Part shown: positions 26,620-36,038 of the stretch, in pieces | Layout of the letters: every line of letters starts with the position of its first letter | Numbering within the stretch: position 1 is the first letter of the stretch | Source: Chryseobacterium aquifrigidense | GTDB taxonomy: Bacteria > Bacteroidota > Bacteroidia > Flavobacteriales > Weeksellaceae | Direction of reading: 5' to 3' | Length of the DNA stretch: 64,000 nt | Assembly (NCBI RefSeq): GCF_006716485.1 | Contig: NZ_VFPD01000001.1 | Location: 1,873,314-1,937,313 of the forward strand | Notes under the pieces: model-generated | Seen by the model: only the letters and a program-made list of their open reading frames with translations | Database searches by the model: none | Told to the model about the DNA's origin: nothing | Position numbers and translations under genes: made by a program

Positions 26620-26631
26620 ATCGATATGCAT

Positions 26632-27711
26632 TTAGCTAACCGTACCCCCAAGATCCTTTAGCATCCATTTTCCCTTTATATATTCTGCACCATAATCATT
26701 TGTAAAGCCACTTCCTGAAACGTAAATATAAAAAACATTCCGATCTTTATCATGGGTTTGAATTTTGGAAATACTTCTGTCCGTTACATCAGTCACTTTT
26801 ACATAATTGGTTTGCTTATCATAATCTTCTGAGGTAAACAACACTCTGAAATCAGGATTAATCTGGTGAAAATAATCACAATCAGTTTTATAAATCTGAA
26901 ATGTAAAATGCAATTTTTTCATATTAATCATCCCATTATTTGGCTGTAAAAGCTCATAGAGCTGAGTAAATTTATTCTTCTCAGATTTAAATAAAGGATT
27001 CATATCATCAAAGTCATTGATCCCATCTCCATCTGTATCATTATTATCTGGATTCAGTCCAAAACTTGTTTCAAAAATATCATTATAACCATCCTTATCG
27101 GAATCTTTCATTAAAGCTTTAAGATTTATTTTAAACAGTTTTCCGTCTTCCAGTGCAGAATAATCATCATAACCGGGGAGTCCGGCCATTTTTACAATTT
27201 TCACCAGACTTCCTTCAAACTGAAGAAATCCATTTTTAATAATGGGAAGCTCCTGAATTTCGTTGATATAATAATGGCTAAAACTTAACCCCAGAAAATA
27301 TGCTTTAGGCTTCTCATTTTCAATGGCCAGAAGCCAGAACCCTACTCTGTTTCGTCCTAACCCATACATTATATTATCTACCTTCTGCAAGGAATAAAGC
27401 ATAAACTGGTCCGAGAATTTCTCTCTGAAAACTTTGAATTCATGATCCAGTCTTTTTTCCATTTTTACATATACTTCAGATCCGGCATGGGTATAAGATT
27501 CGGTACTATCTTGCTTAAAGCTCCGGTATTTTTTACGGTTACCGATTTCCAAATAATCTGCTTTTTCTTTCAGGATCTGTTTTACAGTATACGGTTTCTG
27601 TTCTTTATAGTTTTCAAAAACCTGATCTTGGCTTCTGGCAAAACATTTTTTTTCAACAGATGGAGAGCAGGAAAGAAATACAATAAAAATTACGAAATAA
27701 AAGATTCTCAT
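26632..27711 (-). CDS. Lipoprotein with calcium-binding type 3 repeats
   Basis: About 359 residues. Lipoprotein signal MRIFYFVIFIVFLSC. A short stretch near the middle, DSDKDGYNDIFETSFGLNP, then DNNDTDGDGINDFDDMNP, is a thrombospondin type 3/dockerin-like Ca2+ loop pair. The rest is not recognisable to me. I chose the ATG at 27711 because it gives the signal peptide; a longer reading would overlap ychF. Function unknown, probably at the cell envelope. Confidence 0.78.
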   Translation of the reverse strand: MRIFYFVIFIVFLSCSPSVEKKCFARSQDQVFENYKEQKPYTVKQILKEKADYLEIGNRKKYRSFKQDSTESYTHAGSEVYVKMEKRLDHEFKVFREKFSDQFMLYSLQKVDNIMYGLGRNRVGFWLLAIENEKPKAYFLGLSFSHYYINEIQELPIIKNGFLQFEGSLVKIVKMAGLPGYDDYSALEDGKLFKINLKALMKDSDKDGYNDIFETSFGLNPDNNDTDGDGINDFDDMNPLFKSEKNKFTQLYELLQPNNGMINMKKLHFTFQIYKTDCDYFHQINPDFRVLFTSEDYDKQTNYVKVTDVTDRSISKIQTHDKDRNVFYIYVSGSGFTNDYGAEYIKGKWMLKDLGGTVS

Positions 27712-27734
27712 AGTCAAGTTTAGCAAATGAATGC

Positions 27735-27764
27735 AAAAAACGCTCCCAAATACATGGAAGCGCT
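27735..27764 (-). terminator. Terminator of ychF
   Basis: On the minus strand CGCTTCC pairs with GGGAGCG (one T-G pair) and is followed by TTTTTT. Confidence 0.65.
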
Positions 27765-27793
27765 TTTTAATATAACTAACTTTAATACTTTTC

Positions 27794-28885
27794 TTATACG
27801 TTGAATCTAAAGTGCATGATGTCACCATCCTGAACAATGTATTCTTTACCTTCTACAGAAAGTTTTCCGGCTTCTTTTACTTTTACTTCAGAACCGTAAT
27901 TTACATAATCATTATACTTGATTACTTCCGCACGGATAAATCCTTTTTCAAAGTCTGTGTGGATTACTCCTGCTGCTTGCGGAGCCGTCCATCCCTGTCC
28001 GATCGTCCATGCTCTTACTTCTTTTACTCCAGCTGTAAAATACGTTTGAAGTTTTAAAAGATCATAAGCTTTTCTGATCAAACGGTTTACACCAGGTTCT
28101 GTAAGTCCTAGCTCATCAAGGAAAATTTCTCTTTCTTCGAAAGTTTCAAGCTCGTTGATATCAGCTTCGATTTGTGCTGCCAGTACGACTACTTCAGCAC
28201 CCTCACTTTTAGCCATTTCTTCAATCTTAGCGATCCACTCGTTTCCGTTTTTGATAGAGTTTTCATCTACGTTACAAACGTAAAGCACCGGCTTATTGGT
28301 CAACAACTGAACTTCTCCGATAATTGATTTTGCAAAATCATCAGTAGCAAATTCTCTTGCATTTTTACCATCTTCAAGAAATTTCTGTAAATTCTGAAGC
28401 GTTTCGTAAGTAAGAATATCTTCTTTCTTCCCAGACTTGATGAACTTTTTAGCTTTTTCAACAGCTTTACCTACGGTCTCAAGGTCTTTCAGCTGAAGTT
28501 CTATATCAATAATTTCTTTATCTCTTAACGGATCTACTGAACCTTCTACGTGAACAATATTTCCATTGTCAAAACATCTTAAAACATGAATAATCGCTTC
28601 ACACTCACGGATATTGGCAAGGAACTGATTCCCCAATCCTTCTCCTTTGCTGGCTCCCTTTACAAGACCTGCAATATCAACAATCTCAACTACAGCGGGT
28701 AAAACTCTTTCAGGTTTTACGATTTTCTCCAGTTCAAACAATCTCTGATCCGGTACAGAAACCGTTCCAAGGTTCGGTTCAATAGTACAGAAAGGATAGT
28801 TTGCTGATTGAGCTTTTGCATTGCTCAGACAGTTAAAAAGAGTTGATTTACCTACATTCGGTAAGCCTACGATTCCACATTTCAT
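27794..28885 (-). CDS. ychF: Redox-regulated ATPase YchF (OLA1 family)
   Basis: A 363-residue Obg-type P-loop protein that binds ATP rather than GTP in characterised members. GLPNVGKS is at 7-14, DIAGLVKGASKGEGLGN forms switch II, CNVDE replaces the usual NKxD specificity motif, and the TGS-like C-terminal domain ends YIVQDGDIMHFRFNV. It is a conserved, usually single-copy housekeeping gene linked to ribosomes and stress response. Confidence 0.95.
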   Translation of the reverse strand: MKCGIVGLPNVGKSTLFNCLSNAKAQSANYPFCTIEPNLGTVSVPDQRLFELEKIVKPERVLPAVVEIVDIAGLVKGASKGEGLGNQFLANIRECEAIIHVLRCFDNGNIVHVEGSVDPLRDKEIIDIELQLKDLETVGKAVEKAKKFIKSGKKEDILTYETLQNLQKFLEDGKNAREFATDDFAKSIIGEVQLLTNKPVLYVCNVDENSIKNGNEWIAKIEEMAKSEGAEVVVLAAQIEADINELETFEEREIFLDELGLTEPGVNRLIRKAYDLLKLQTYFTAGVKEVRAWTIGQGWTAPQAAGVIHTDFEKGFIRAEVIKYNDYVNYGSEVKVKEAGKLSVEGKEYIVQDGDIMHFRFNV

Positions 28886-28893
28886 ATTGTAAA

Positions 28894-28914
28894 ATTCAAA
28901 GTTTAAGGTTTAGG
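28894..28914. repeat. Dispersed repeat, partial copy 3
   Basis: ATTCAAAGTTTAAGGTTTAG matches the left part of the copies at 814-840 and 2646-2673 with an internal CAAGGTT missing. A loosely inverted relative (CTTCAACTTTAAACG to ACCTTGAATT) lies at about 28928-28965, upstream of ychF. Confidence 0.45.
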
Positions 28915-29003
28915 AGTAACTCAAGGAATCTTCAACTTTAAACGTTGCACTCAGAACCTTGAATTACGAGTGTGCAAAGATAGTGATTTTTAAGAGAGTT
29001 TCA

Positions 29004-29035
29004 TAATAAAAAAATCTGTCAGTATTCTGACAGAT
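29004..29035 (-). terminator. Terminator of the ferritin gene
   Basis: ATCTGTCAG (29014-29022) pairs with CTGACAGAT (29027-29035), followed on the minus strand by TTTTTTTATT. Confidence 0.8.
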
Positions 29036-29063
29036 CTTAAATGGTTTAGGTTCACCAGATGTT

Positions 29064-29615
29064 TTATGGATTGTCTCCTGTGGCATTCTGAGCAAGCGGA
29101 ACATCATTGGGTGCTTCCTGTAAAGTTTTATCTAAAGTAAATAAAGATTCGTCTGTTGCTCTGTCACCACCAGCAATTTTTAATTTATCGATTAAGTTCT
29201 GAGCTAATGTTTCTTCTTCAATCTGTTCCTGTACAAACCATTGCATAAAATTCCAGGTTGCCCAGTCTTTTTCTTCCATAGAAAGGTCTGCAATTCTGTA
29301 GATAGCGGTGGTATTATCCACTTCATGCTTAAAAACACCGTCAAAACAAGCAGTAAGGTTTTCCGGATCTGCCGGAGGGGCAGGAATAGCTTCTACCTTT
29401 GGTTTTCCGCCTCTGTTCAGAATATATTCCATAAATTTGATTGAGTGATTTCTTTCTTCCTGAGCATGGCGGTAAAGGAAATTGGCAATACCCTGATATC
29501 CTTTATCATCAGCCCAAATTCCGTACGATAAAAAAACGTGTGATGCGTGAATTTCTTTGTTCATCTGGTCACTGAGTGCCTTTTCCATGTTGTCGGAAAG
29601 TCTTTTAGTATTCAT
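29064..29615 (-). CDS. ftnA: Non-heme ferritin
   Basis: A 183-residue ferritin of the bacterial FtnA type. The four-helix bundle carries the ferroxidase ligands in NKEIHASHVF, HAQEERNHSIKF and EEQIEEETLAQNL. It stores iron as a 24-subunit shell in the cytoplasm. It has a short proline/alanine-containing C-terminal extension beyond the usual end. A single gene with its own terminator. Confidence 0.93.
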   Translation of the reverse strand: MNTKRLSDNMEKALSDQMNKEIHASHVFLSYGIWADDKGYQGIANFLYRHAQEERNHSIKFMEYILNRGGKPKVEAIPAPPADPENLTACFDGVFKHEVDNTTAIYRIADLSMEEKDWATWNFMQWFVQEQIEEETLAQNLIDKLKIAGGDRATDESLFTLDKTLQEAPNDVPLAQNATGDNP

Positions 29616-29756
29616 AATGTTATATTTTGGTGATTATGGAATTAATCATGCAAAAACAGTTCCGATAACGTTCTTATGGGGCTTAAAAACCCTCCCTTCA
29701 CTTTAAAAAAGAACTGATTATCAATTAATTAAATTAATAATTTATAGTTATTCTAA

Positions 29757-29790
29757 AATAAATACCAGCTCTGTTTGAGAACTGGTATTT
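29757..29790 (-). terminator. Terminator of the family-10-like glycosidase gene
   Basis: AAATACCAGCTC (29760-29771) pairs with GAGAACTGGTATTT (29777-29790), T-rich on the minus side. Confidence 0.6.
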
Positions 29791-29858
29791 ACATTTATTA
29801 TTGAGATTGCTTCACCTGAAGGTTTGCAATGACATATTGTGACCGGGTTTTAACCCAA

Positions 29859-31475
29859 CTATTTAATTTTTCTTGCCGTATAATCACTTTCATTTCCTAA
29901 TCTGTCGATGGCTTTGATTGCAACTGCATTCAATTTTTTTCCGTCTTTAGATTTAGGAATTTCTTTTGAAAGGGTATCAAGCGTTAAAATTTCTGTTTGC
30001 CATACTCCGTTGTATTGAGTGAAAAGTACCCATAAAAATACATCAGCGGCGTTTTTTGTACTCCAGCTTGTCTGAGCAAAGCTTCCATTATCAGCAATAA
30101 ACAAGGTAGGAGTCTGCAATGGAACCGCTTTAATCCATGGAGATTTCGGAACTAATGCTTTTTCATTGTATGGTCCGTTTTTCAAAGCGGGAAGCATATT
30201 AGGGTTTCTGGTAAGCCCGGCAATGCTCCAGTGAATTTCTCCGGCATCATTTTTAAGGATATTTCTGGAAATAGCGATCTGATTTTTAATTTCCGCAGGA
30301 CGGTCTGAGACTTTAATTTCAACAGTATTCAATCCTGGCCACAGGTGACGGTTCATTGTATTTTCAGATTGCCACCAGCTTAATAAGGCTTCAAAACTTT
30401 GTCCCTTGGAATCTATAGGCCAGTACAACTGTGGTGAGAAATAATCCACCCATCCTTTATTTAACCATAATTTAGCATCTGCATAAAGTTCGTCATATTG
30501 AGAAGATCCTACAATTCCTGCAGGATATCCGGGTTTCCATATTCCAAACGGGCTGATCCCAAATCTTACATTATTTTTTTCTGCATGAATTTCTTTATAG
30601 ATACGTTCTACAAATTTATTCACGTTATCTCTTCTCCAATCTGCTCTGGATAAAGTCCCACCGCTGCTTACATAAGCACTCCAACTTGCATTATCCGGAA
30701 AATCCGCACCTTTATTATAGGTAGCATAAGGATAGAAATAATCGTCGAAATGCACAGCATCAATATCATATCTTTTTACAATATCTTTCACTACATTGGA
30801 AACATGACCTTGTGTTTTCGGATTGGCAGGATCGAACCAGTACATTCCATTCTTTAGTCTTACCACAATATCGGACAATTTATTGGCCATTGACAGCTTA
30901 TTCACAGCACCACCGTTGGTATGATGCGCACGATAAGGGTTTAACCATACATGCAATTCCAGACCTCTTTTATGGGCTTCTTCAATCCAGAACTGAAGCG
31001 GGTCATAGTTTGGATATGGAGCTGTTCCTGTTTCTCCGGTCAGGAAGTAAGACCATGGTTCGATATTACTTGTATACAATGCATCTGCGGAAGGTCTGAT
31101 CTGGAAAATAGCCGCATTGAAATTATTGTCCTTCAGCATATCAAGCATACTGATTGCTTCTGCTTTCTGTTGATCCACTGTAAGGTCATTTCTCGAAGGC
31201 CAGTTGATATTAGCAACACTCGCGATCCATGCTCCGCGGAATTCTCTTTTGATTTCCGGAAGATTGGTTCTGAAATTTTCTTCAGTTGAGGCTGCTGTTC
31301 CTGTTGCAGGTTTTACAGCTACCGGATTTACTTTTGGAGGGTTTGTATTGTTGGTTGGTTTTGTCGGATTCTTTGTGGAAGGTGTTTTTACAACATTGTT
31401 CTGAACGGAACATGAGGTAGTGTAAGATGCAAAAACGCCCAATAAAACGATAAGTTTTAATTTATTTATTCTCAT
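29859..31475 (-). CDS. Family 10 glycosyl hydrolase-like lipoprotein (GHL10)
   Basis: 538 residues with lipoprotein signal (ASYTTSC) and a Pro/Thr/Asn linker. The catalytic-like GHL10/DUF187 domain follows, with REFRGAWIASVANINWPS, HVWLNPYRAHH, DIDAVHFDDYFYPY, FGISPFGIWKPGYPAG and the substrate-pocket YWPID. A C-terminal fibronectin-like module ends YTARKIK. The family acts on peptidoglycan-like or other polymers and its specificity is unclear. I chose the ATG at 31475; two codons upstream is a GTG. Confidence 0.88.
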   Translation of the reverse strand: MRINKLKLIVLLGVFASYTTSCSVQNNVVKTPSTKNPTKPTNNTNPPKVNPVAVKPATGTAASTEENFRTNLPEIKREFRGAWIASVANINWPSRNDLTVDQQKAEAISMLDMLKDNNFNAAIFQIRPSADALYTSNIEPWSYFLTGETGTAPYPNYDPLQFWIEEAHKRGLELHVWLNPYRAHHTNGGAVNKLSMANKLSDIVVRLKNGMYWFDPANPKTQGHVSNVVKDIVKRYDIDAVHFDDYFYPYATYNKGADFPDNASWSAYVSSGGTLSRADWRRDNVNKFVERIYKEIHAEKNNVRFGISPFGIWKPGYPAGIVGSSQYDELYADAKLWLNKGWVDYFSPQLYWPIDSKGQSFEALLSWWQSENTMNRHLWPGLNTVEIKVSDRPAEIKNQIAISRNILKNDAGEIHWSIAGLTRNPNMLPALKNGPYNEKALVPKSPWIKAVPLQTPTLFIADNGSFAQTSWSTKNAADVFLWVLFTQYNGVWQTEILTLDTLSKEIPKSKDGKKLNAVAIKAIDRLGNESDYTARKIK

Positions 31476-31554
31476 AGTCACAAAACTACTTTAAAATTTA
31501 TTTTTATTTTCAGAGATTATTATGCCAAAATAAGCATTTTAATGGGTGGTATAG

Positions 31555-31582
31555 AAAAAAAGCCTCGAAAATCGAGGCTTTG
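31555..31582. terminator. Terminator after typA
   Basis: AAAGCCTCGA (31559-31568) pairs with TCGAGGCTTT (31572-31581); a T-run follows on the minus strand. Confidence 0.8.
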
Positions 31583-31604
31583 ATTTTTATATATAAGATT
31601 CAGA

Positions 31605-33410
31605 TTATGCTTTTGCAGATCTTTCTACTCTTTTTCTTTCTTCTTCTGAAAGGATTTTCTTTCTCATTCTGATGAAGTTTGGAGTTACCTCGATCGCTTC
31701 ATCACCCTGGATGTATTCCATACATTCTTCAAGTGAGAATAAGATTTTTGGAGCAACACCGGTATCTTTATCTTTTCCGGAAGCTCTCATGTTGTTCAAT
31801 TGTTTTGCTTCCACGATGTTTACTACCAGGTCTCCAGGTTTGTTTTGTTCACCGATGATCATCCCTGTGTAGATTTCCTCTCCCGGATCAACGAAGAACT
31901 TACCTCTATCCTGTAGTTTAGCAATAGAATATTCAGTAGCCGGACCGGTAGTTTTGCTGATCAAAACACCGTTGTTTCTTCCAGGGATAGCACCTTTGAA
32001 AGGCTTGTACTCTGTGAAACGGTGTGCCATGATAGCTTCACCGGCAGTAGCTGTCAACATCTGAGAACGTAATCCGATCAGACCTCTTGAAGGAATTTCG
32101 AATTCCATGTGCTGCATTTCACCTTTAGTTTCCATGATGTGAAGGTCACCTTTTCTCTGCGTTGCCAGGTCGATAACTCTCGAAGCAAATTCTTCAGGAA
32201 CGTCAACAACTAAAGATTCATAAGGCTCACATTTTTCACCGTCTATTTCTTTGAAGATAACCTGTGGCTGACCGATAGTCATTTCGTACCCTTCTCTTCT
32301 CATTGTTTCGATCAAAACTGATAAGTGAAGAATACCTCTACCGAATACAAGGAATGTATTGGCATCGTCAGTCTGCTGAACTCTTAATGCAAGGTTTTTC
32401 TCTAGTTCTTTTGTTAATCTTTCTTTAAGGTGGTTTGAAGTAACATATTTACCGTCTTTACCGAAGAAAGGTGAGTTGTTGATAGAGAACGTCATGTTTA
32501 GCGTAGGCTCATCAATTGCTGTTCTTTCCAATGGCTCAGGATTTTCAAGATCAACGAAAGAATCACCGATCTGGAATGCATCAAAACCTACTACAGCACA
32601 GATATCTCCAGCTTGTACTTCAGTTACTTTTTTCTTTCCTAATCCTTCGAAAACGTAAAGTTCTTTTACTTTCCCTTTTACAATTTTACCTTCTGCCTGA
32701 GCAAGACCAATCCACTGAGATTCTTTGATCTCACCTCTTGTCACTTTCCCGATTGCAATTCTTCCTAAGAAAGAAGAGAAGTCAAGAGAAGTAATCTGCA
32801 TCTGAAGATTTCCTTCTGTTACTTTCGGTTCAGGAACATATTGTAAAATACCATCTAACAGTGGTAAGATATCTTCAGTTGGCTCTAATGAAGTATTGAA
32901 CCATCCTTGTTTTGAAGATCCATAGAATGTAGGGAAATCCAATTGTTCTTCTGTAGCTTCAAGGTTGAAGAACAAGTCAAATACTTTATCATGAACTTCG
33001 TCCGGACGGCAGTTTGGTTTATCTACTTTATTGATAACCACTAATGGTCTCAATCCTAATTCCAATGCTTTCTGAAGTACGAATCTTGTTTGTGGCATTG
33101 GCCCTTCGAACGCATCCACCAACAAAATAACCCCATCAGCCATTTTCAATACTCTTTCTACTTCTCCACCAAAATCGGCGTGACCAGGAGTATCAATTAC
33201 GTTAATTTTTGTGTCTTTATAAGTAACAGAAATATTCTTGGATAAGATGGTGATCCCTCTTTCTCTTTCAAGATCGTTGTTATCCATAATTAACTCCCCA
33301 CTCTCCTGATTTTCTCTGAAAATGTTGGTAGCGTGAATGATCTTGTCAACCAAAGTCGTCTTTCCGTGGTCAACGTGTGCGATAATCGCAATATTTCTAA
33401 TGTTTTGCAT
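31605..33410 (-). CDS. typA: Translational GTPase TypA/BipA
   Basis: 601 residues. The G domain has AHVDHGKTTL (11-20), DTPGHADFGGEV and NKVDKP. The EF-G-like domains and the TypA-specific C-terminal region (SRGLIGLRSQMLTATAGE) follow. It acts on the ribosome under cold or other stress and helps ribosome assembly. A TACTTTTG -7 box lies upstream at 33429-33436 on the minus strand. A single gene. Confidence 0.96.
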   Translation of the reverse strand: MQNIRNIAIIAHVDHGKTTLVDKIIHATNIFRENQESGELIMDNNDLERERGITILSKNISVTYKDTKINVIDTPGHADFGGEVERVLKMADGVILLVDAFEGPMPQTRFVLQKALELGLRPLVVINKVDKPNCRPDEVHDKVFDLFFNLEATEEQLDFPTFYGSSKQGWFNTSLEPTEDILPLLDGILQYVPEPKVTEGNLQMQITSLDFSSFLGRIAIGKVTRGEIKESQWIGLAQAEGKIVKGKVKELYVFEGLGKKKVTEVQAGDICAVVGFDAFQIGDSFVDLENPEPLERTAIDEPTLNMTFSINNSPFFGKDGKYVTSNHLKERLTKELEKNLALRVQQTDDANTFLVFGRGILHLSVLIETMRREGYEMTIGQPQVIFKEIDGEKCEPYESLVVDVPEEFASRVIDLATQRKGDLHIMETKGEMQHMEFEIPSRGLIGLRSQMLTATAGEAIMAHRFTEYKPFKGAIPGRNNGVLISKTTGPATEYSIAKLQDRGKFFVDPGEEIYTGMIIGEQNKPGDLVVNIVEAKQLNNMRASGKDKDTGVAPKILFSLEECMEYIQGDEAIEVTPNFIRMRKKILSEEERKRVERSAKA

Positions 33411-33509
33411 AAAAGATTTTTACGGGTGCAAAAGTAGTGAATTTTAATGAAAAAATATTTAGTTATCTAAATATTTAATAATTTGTTTAAAATACTTATT
33501 TACAAGACA

Positions 33510-33539
33510 ATAAAAAAGAGTGTCCGAAAAACACTCTTT
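33510..33539 (-). terminator. Terminator of the minus-strand peptide gene
   Basis: AAAGAGTGT (33515-33523) pairs with ACACTCTTT (33531-33539), with TTTTTTA on the minus strand. Confidence 0.75.
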
Positions 33540-33546
33540 AAGTTAT

Positions 33547-33753
33547 TTATACACAAGCTTGTATTTCGCATGGATCTATTACAGGCGGTTCACCGCATAT
33601 GATGTCAAACTCTGCACAATTACTGGAGAAGCCGGTTCCCCAGCCCCATCTTACGGCACATGTGTCTGCATCTTTGCATCTTACCATTCCTTTAACGATT
33701 CCTCCCTGAACTGATTTCATTTCAGTTCTGGAAATTTTTCTAAGATTTCTCAT
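33547..33753 (-). CDS. Cysteine-rich double-glycine peptide, divergent member
   Basis: 68 residues. The leader MRNLRKISRTEMKSVQGG ends at residue 18, five residues shorter than in the 23-26 kb family. The core has six cysteines (26, 32, 46, 53, 62, 67): C-x5-C, C-x6-C and the final C-x4-C (CEIQAC), with an aromatic Gly-rich RWGWGTGF in the middle. I chose the ATG at 33753; a longer reading begins with a hydrophobic stretch not seen in relatives. A lone gene between typA and a DUF1294 gene. Confidence 0.7.
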   Translation of the reverse strand: MRNLRKISRTEMKSVQGGIVKGMVRCKDADTCAVRWGWGTGFSSNCAEFDIICGEPPVIDPCEIQACV

Positions 33754-33841
33754 GTTGTTTTGTTTATTTGTTATTAGCATGATAAAAATATAAAAAAATA
33801 TAACACGAAACATCATATTTAAATTTTTAACATTTTTAATA

Positions 33842-34096
33842 TCAATGCCTTATCAATCGATAAAAAAACACCAGATCAATTAAAACCACAAGAATGAATT
33901 TCACTAGAAAAGACTTTTTGGATACTTTGTGATTAAAAAGAATCATTCCGGAAGCCGCTCCTAAAATTCCTCCTAAAAGAGAGATTCCTAAAAGCATGTT
34001 CTCGGAAATTCTCCATTGATGTTTTTTGGCTTGCCATTTATCAAAACCAAAGACACCAAATGTAATAAAGTTCATGACCAACAGAAAAGGAACCAT
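33842..34096 (-). CDS. DUF1294 membrane protein
   Basis: 84 residues with three hydrophobic segments. GFDKWQAKKHQWRISE and LGGILGAASGMILFNHKVSK are the DUF1294 signature. Function unknown. I chose the ATG at 34096; a TTG two codons upstream is possible. Confidence 0.83.
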   Translation of the reverse strand: MVPFLLVMNFITFGVFGFDKWQAKKHQWRISENMLLGISLLGGILGAASGMILFNHKVSKKSFLVKFILVVLIDLVFFYRLIRH

Positions 34097-34242
34097 TTTC
34101 AATTATTTTGATGCAAAAATAAAGTTTAATCTAGAGAAGGTACTCAAACTTATAAAAATGTCCGATAATTTAACCCATCTAAGAAAAGATTTAACAAATA
34201 AGGTATGGTCAAGATTAATCATTCTCATTTTTTAAACTTACA

Positions 34243-34655
<413 letters not shown>

Positions 34656-34683
34656 TTTCTTCATCCAGCGAACAAAAAAATCT

Positions 34684-34716
34684 AAATAAAAAGAGCTGCC
34701 TTCACGAAGGCAGCTC
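34684..34716 (-). terminator. Terminator of the yceI-like gene
   Basis: GAGCTGCCTTC (34693-34703) pairs with GAAGGCAGCTC (34706-34716). On the minus strand TTTTTATTT follows, so it serves the yceI-like gene rather than the plus-strand gene. Confidence 0.75.
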
Positions 34717-34741
34717 CAGTAATTATTAAACTTTAAATAAC

Positions 34742-35419
34742 TTATTTTTTAGCTTTTACATCGATGGCAATCTCGATATCTTTGCTGATCATCCATTCTG
34801 CAGGATCTGCTTCAGAAGTACCGAATTTAAGCCCCCAATCTGCTCTGTTTACAGTAAATTTAGCCTGAATAGCTGCTGAATTTTCAGCTACCTCTACTTT
34901 CGCAGGGAAGGTAACGTTCATTGTTTTTCCTGATAATGTAAGGTTTCCGCTTACTGTTTTATTAGCTCCTGCTACAGCATCTTTTGGTGCTTCTTTCAAA
35001 TCTGTAACACTTGTAATTTTGAAATCTGAAGTAGGGTTTTTAGCTACATCAAAGAAATCAGGATTTTTAAGGTGAGCTTCAAGGTCTGCTGGTTTTTTAT
35101 CTTTCTCTGTTACTGAAGCCGGATCTACTTTGATAGAATTCATATCAATAATAAAGTTTCCTGCAGCAACTTGTCCACCATCAATACTAAGATCTCCGGA
35201 TTTTACAGTAAGTGTTCCCCAACGAGGTGCCATACCTCCTTTATGGAATGCTTTCCAGTTTACTACTGAAGCTACTGTATCTACTGCCAGTGTTTCACCT
35301 TTGCTTTCAGCTACTTTCTGCTCCTGAGCTGTCGCTGCAGACTCTGCTGATTTTTCTTTATTACATGATGCTAAAAGCAATCCTACTCCTACTAATGCAA
35401 TTACGCTAATTTTTTTCAT
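34742..35419 (-). CDS. YceI-family lipoprotein
   Basis: 225 residues: lipoprotein signal MKKISVIALVGVGLLLASC, an Ala/Glu-rich spacer, then the YceI lipocalin-like domain (AVDTVASVVNWKAFHKGG, FDVAKNPTSDFKITSV, VSGNLTLSGKT, RADWGLKFG). The family binds isoprenoid-like lipids. I chose the ATG at 35419; the longer reading has no signal peptide. Monocistronic. Confidence 0.9.
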   Translation of the reverse strand: MKKISVIALVGVGLLLASCNKEKSAESAATAQEQKVAESKGETLAVDTVASVVNWKAFHKGGMAPRWGTLTVKSGDLSIDGGQVAAGNFIIDMNSIKVDPASVTEKDKKPADLEAHLKNPDFFDVAKNPTSDFKITSVTDLKEAPKDAVAGANKTVSGNLTLSGKTMNVTFPAKVEVAENSAAIQAKFTVNRADWGLKFGTSEADPAEWMISKDIEIAIDVKAKK

Positions 35420-35530
35420 ATTGAACTGTTTTAAAAAGTTTATTGAAATTTTGTTGTTTTCGGATACAAAAATAGAAAAACCTATTTGGAGGAGCCTTAA
35501 CATACATCAAGAAATGTGGTATTTTTTATA

Positions 35531-35842
35531 TTATTTGCAGTCATACATCCATTTGCGATACACATCCCATCTGTATTGGGAATCATAATGACTGGAGAAA
35601 TCCTTCTTCTTTTGAGTTCCATTCCTGGAGCAATCTTCGGAATTATCTTTCTGCGGATTTCCTTTTACAGTCCATCCCGTATCAGAATAATCAGTATAGG
35701 TACCATCATTACCGTTTTTTAAAATTACAGTCCGTTCGTATTCCTGTACGCTGCATTTACATTTTTTAGGAACTTCCGGGTCAGTGTTGATACAAGAGAT
35801 CATAAAAGAATAACAGATGAATAATGTAAATATTTTTCTCAT
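35531..35842 (-). CDS. Small putative lipoprotein
   Basis: 103 residues with a lipoprotein-type signal (MRKIFTLFICYSFMISC). The mature part is polar with a CKCSVQEYE motif and a late SEDCS. No family recognised. Confidence 0.6.
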   Translation of the reverse strand: MRKIFTLFICYSFMISCINTDPEVPKKCKCSVQEYERTVILKNGNDGTYTDYSDTGWTVKGNPQKDNSEDCSRNGTQKKKDFSSHYDSQYRWDVYRKWMYDCK

Positions 35843-36038
35843 GTTTATTATGGTTATTAGATTTTAGGAGAGCATAAATAAGTAAATATTCAAACATCAT
35901 TTCATAAGAAACAGAAAATTAAAAATTAGTTATCAATCTATTTAAATATATTTAACAGACCAATGAAAAGAGATTAATACATTTCGATTTACATTTTCTC
36001 ATTCCAAAACCTTATTTTAGCTATCCGAAAACAGAACA

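Noticed and set aside
27812..28057. Phe/Tyr-rich frame opposite ychF
   Set aside because: Antisense to a conserved housekeeping gene, and its composition is biased by AT-rich codons.
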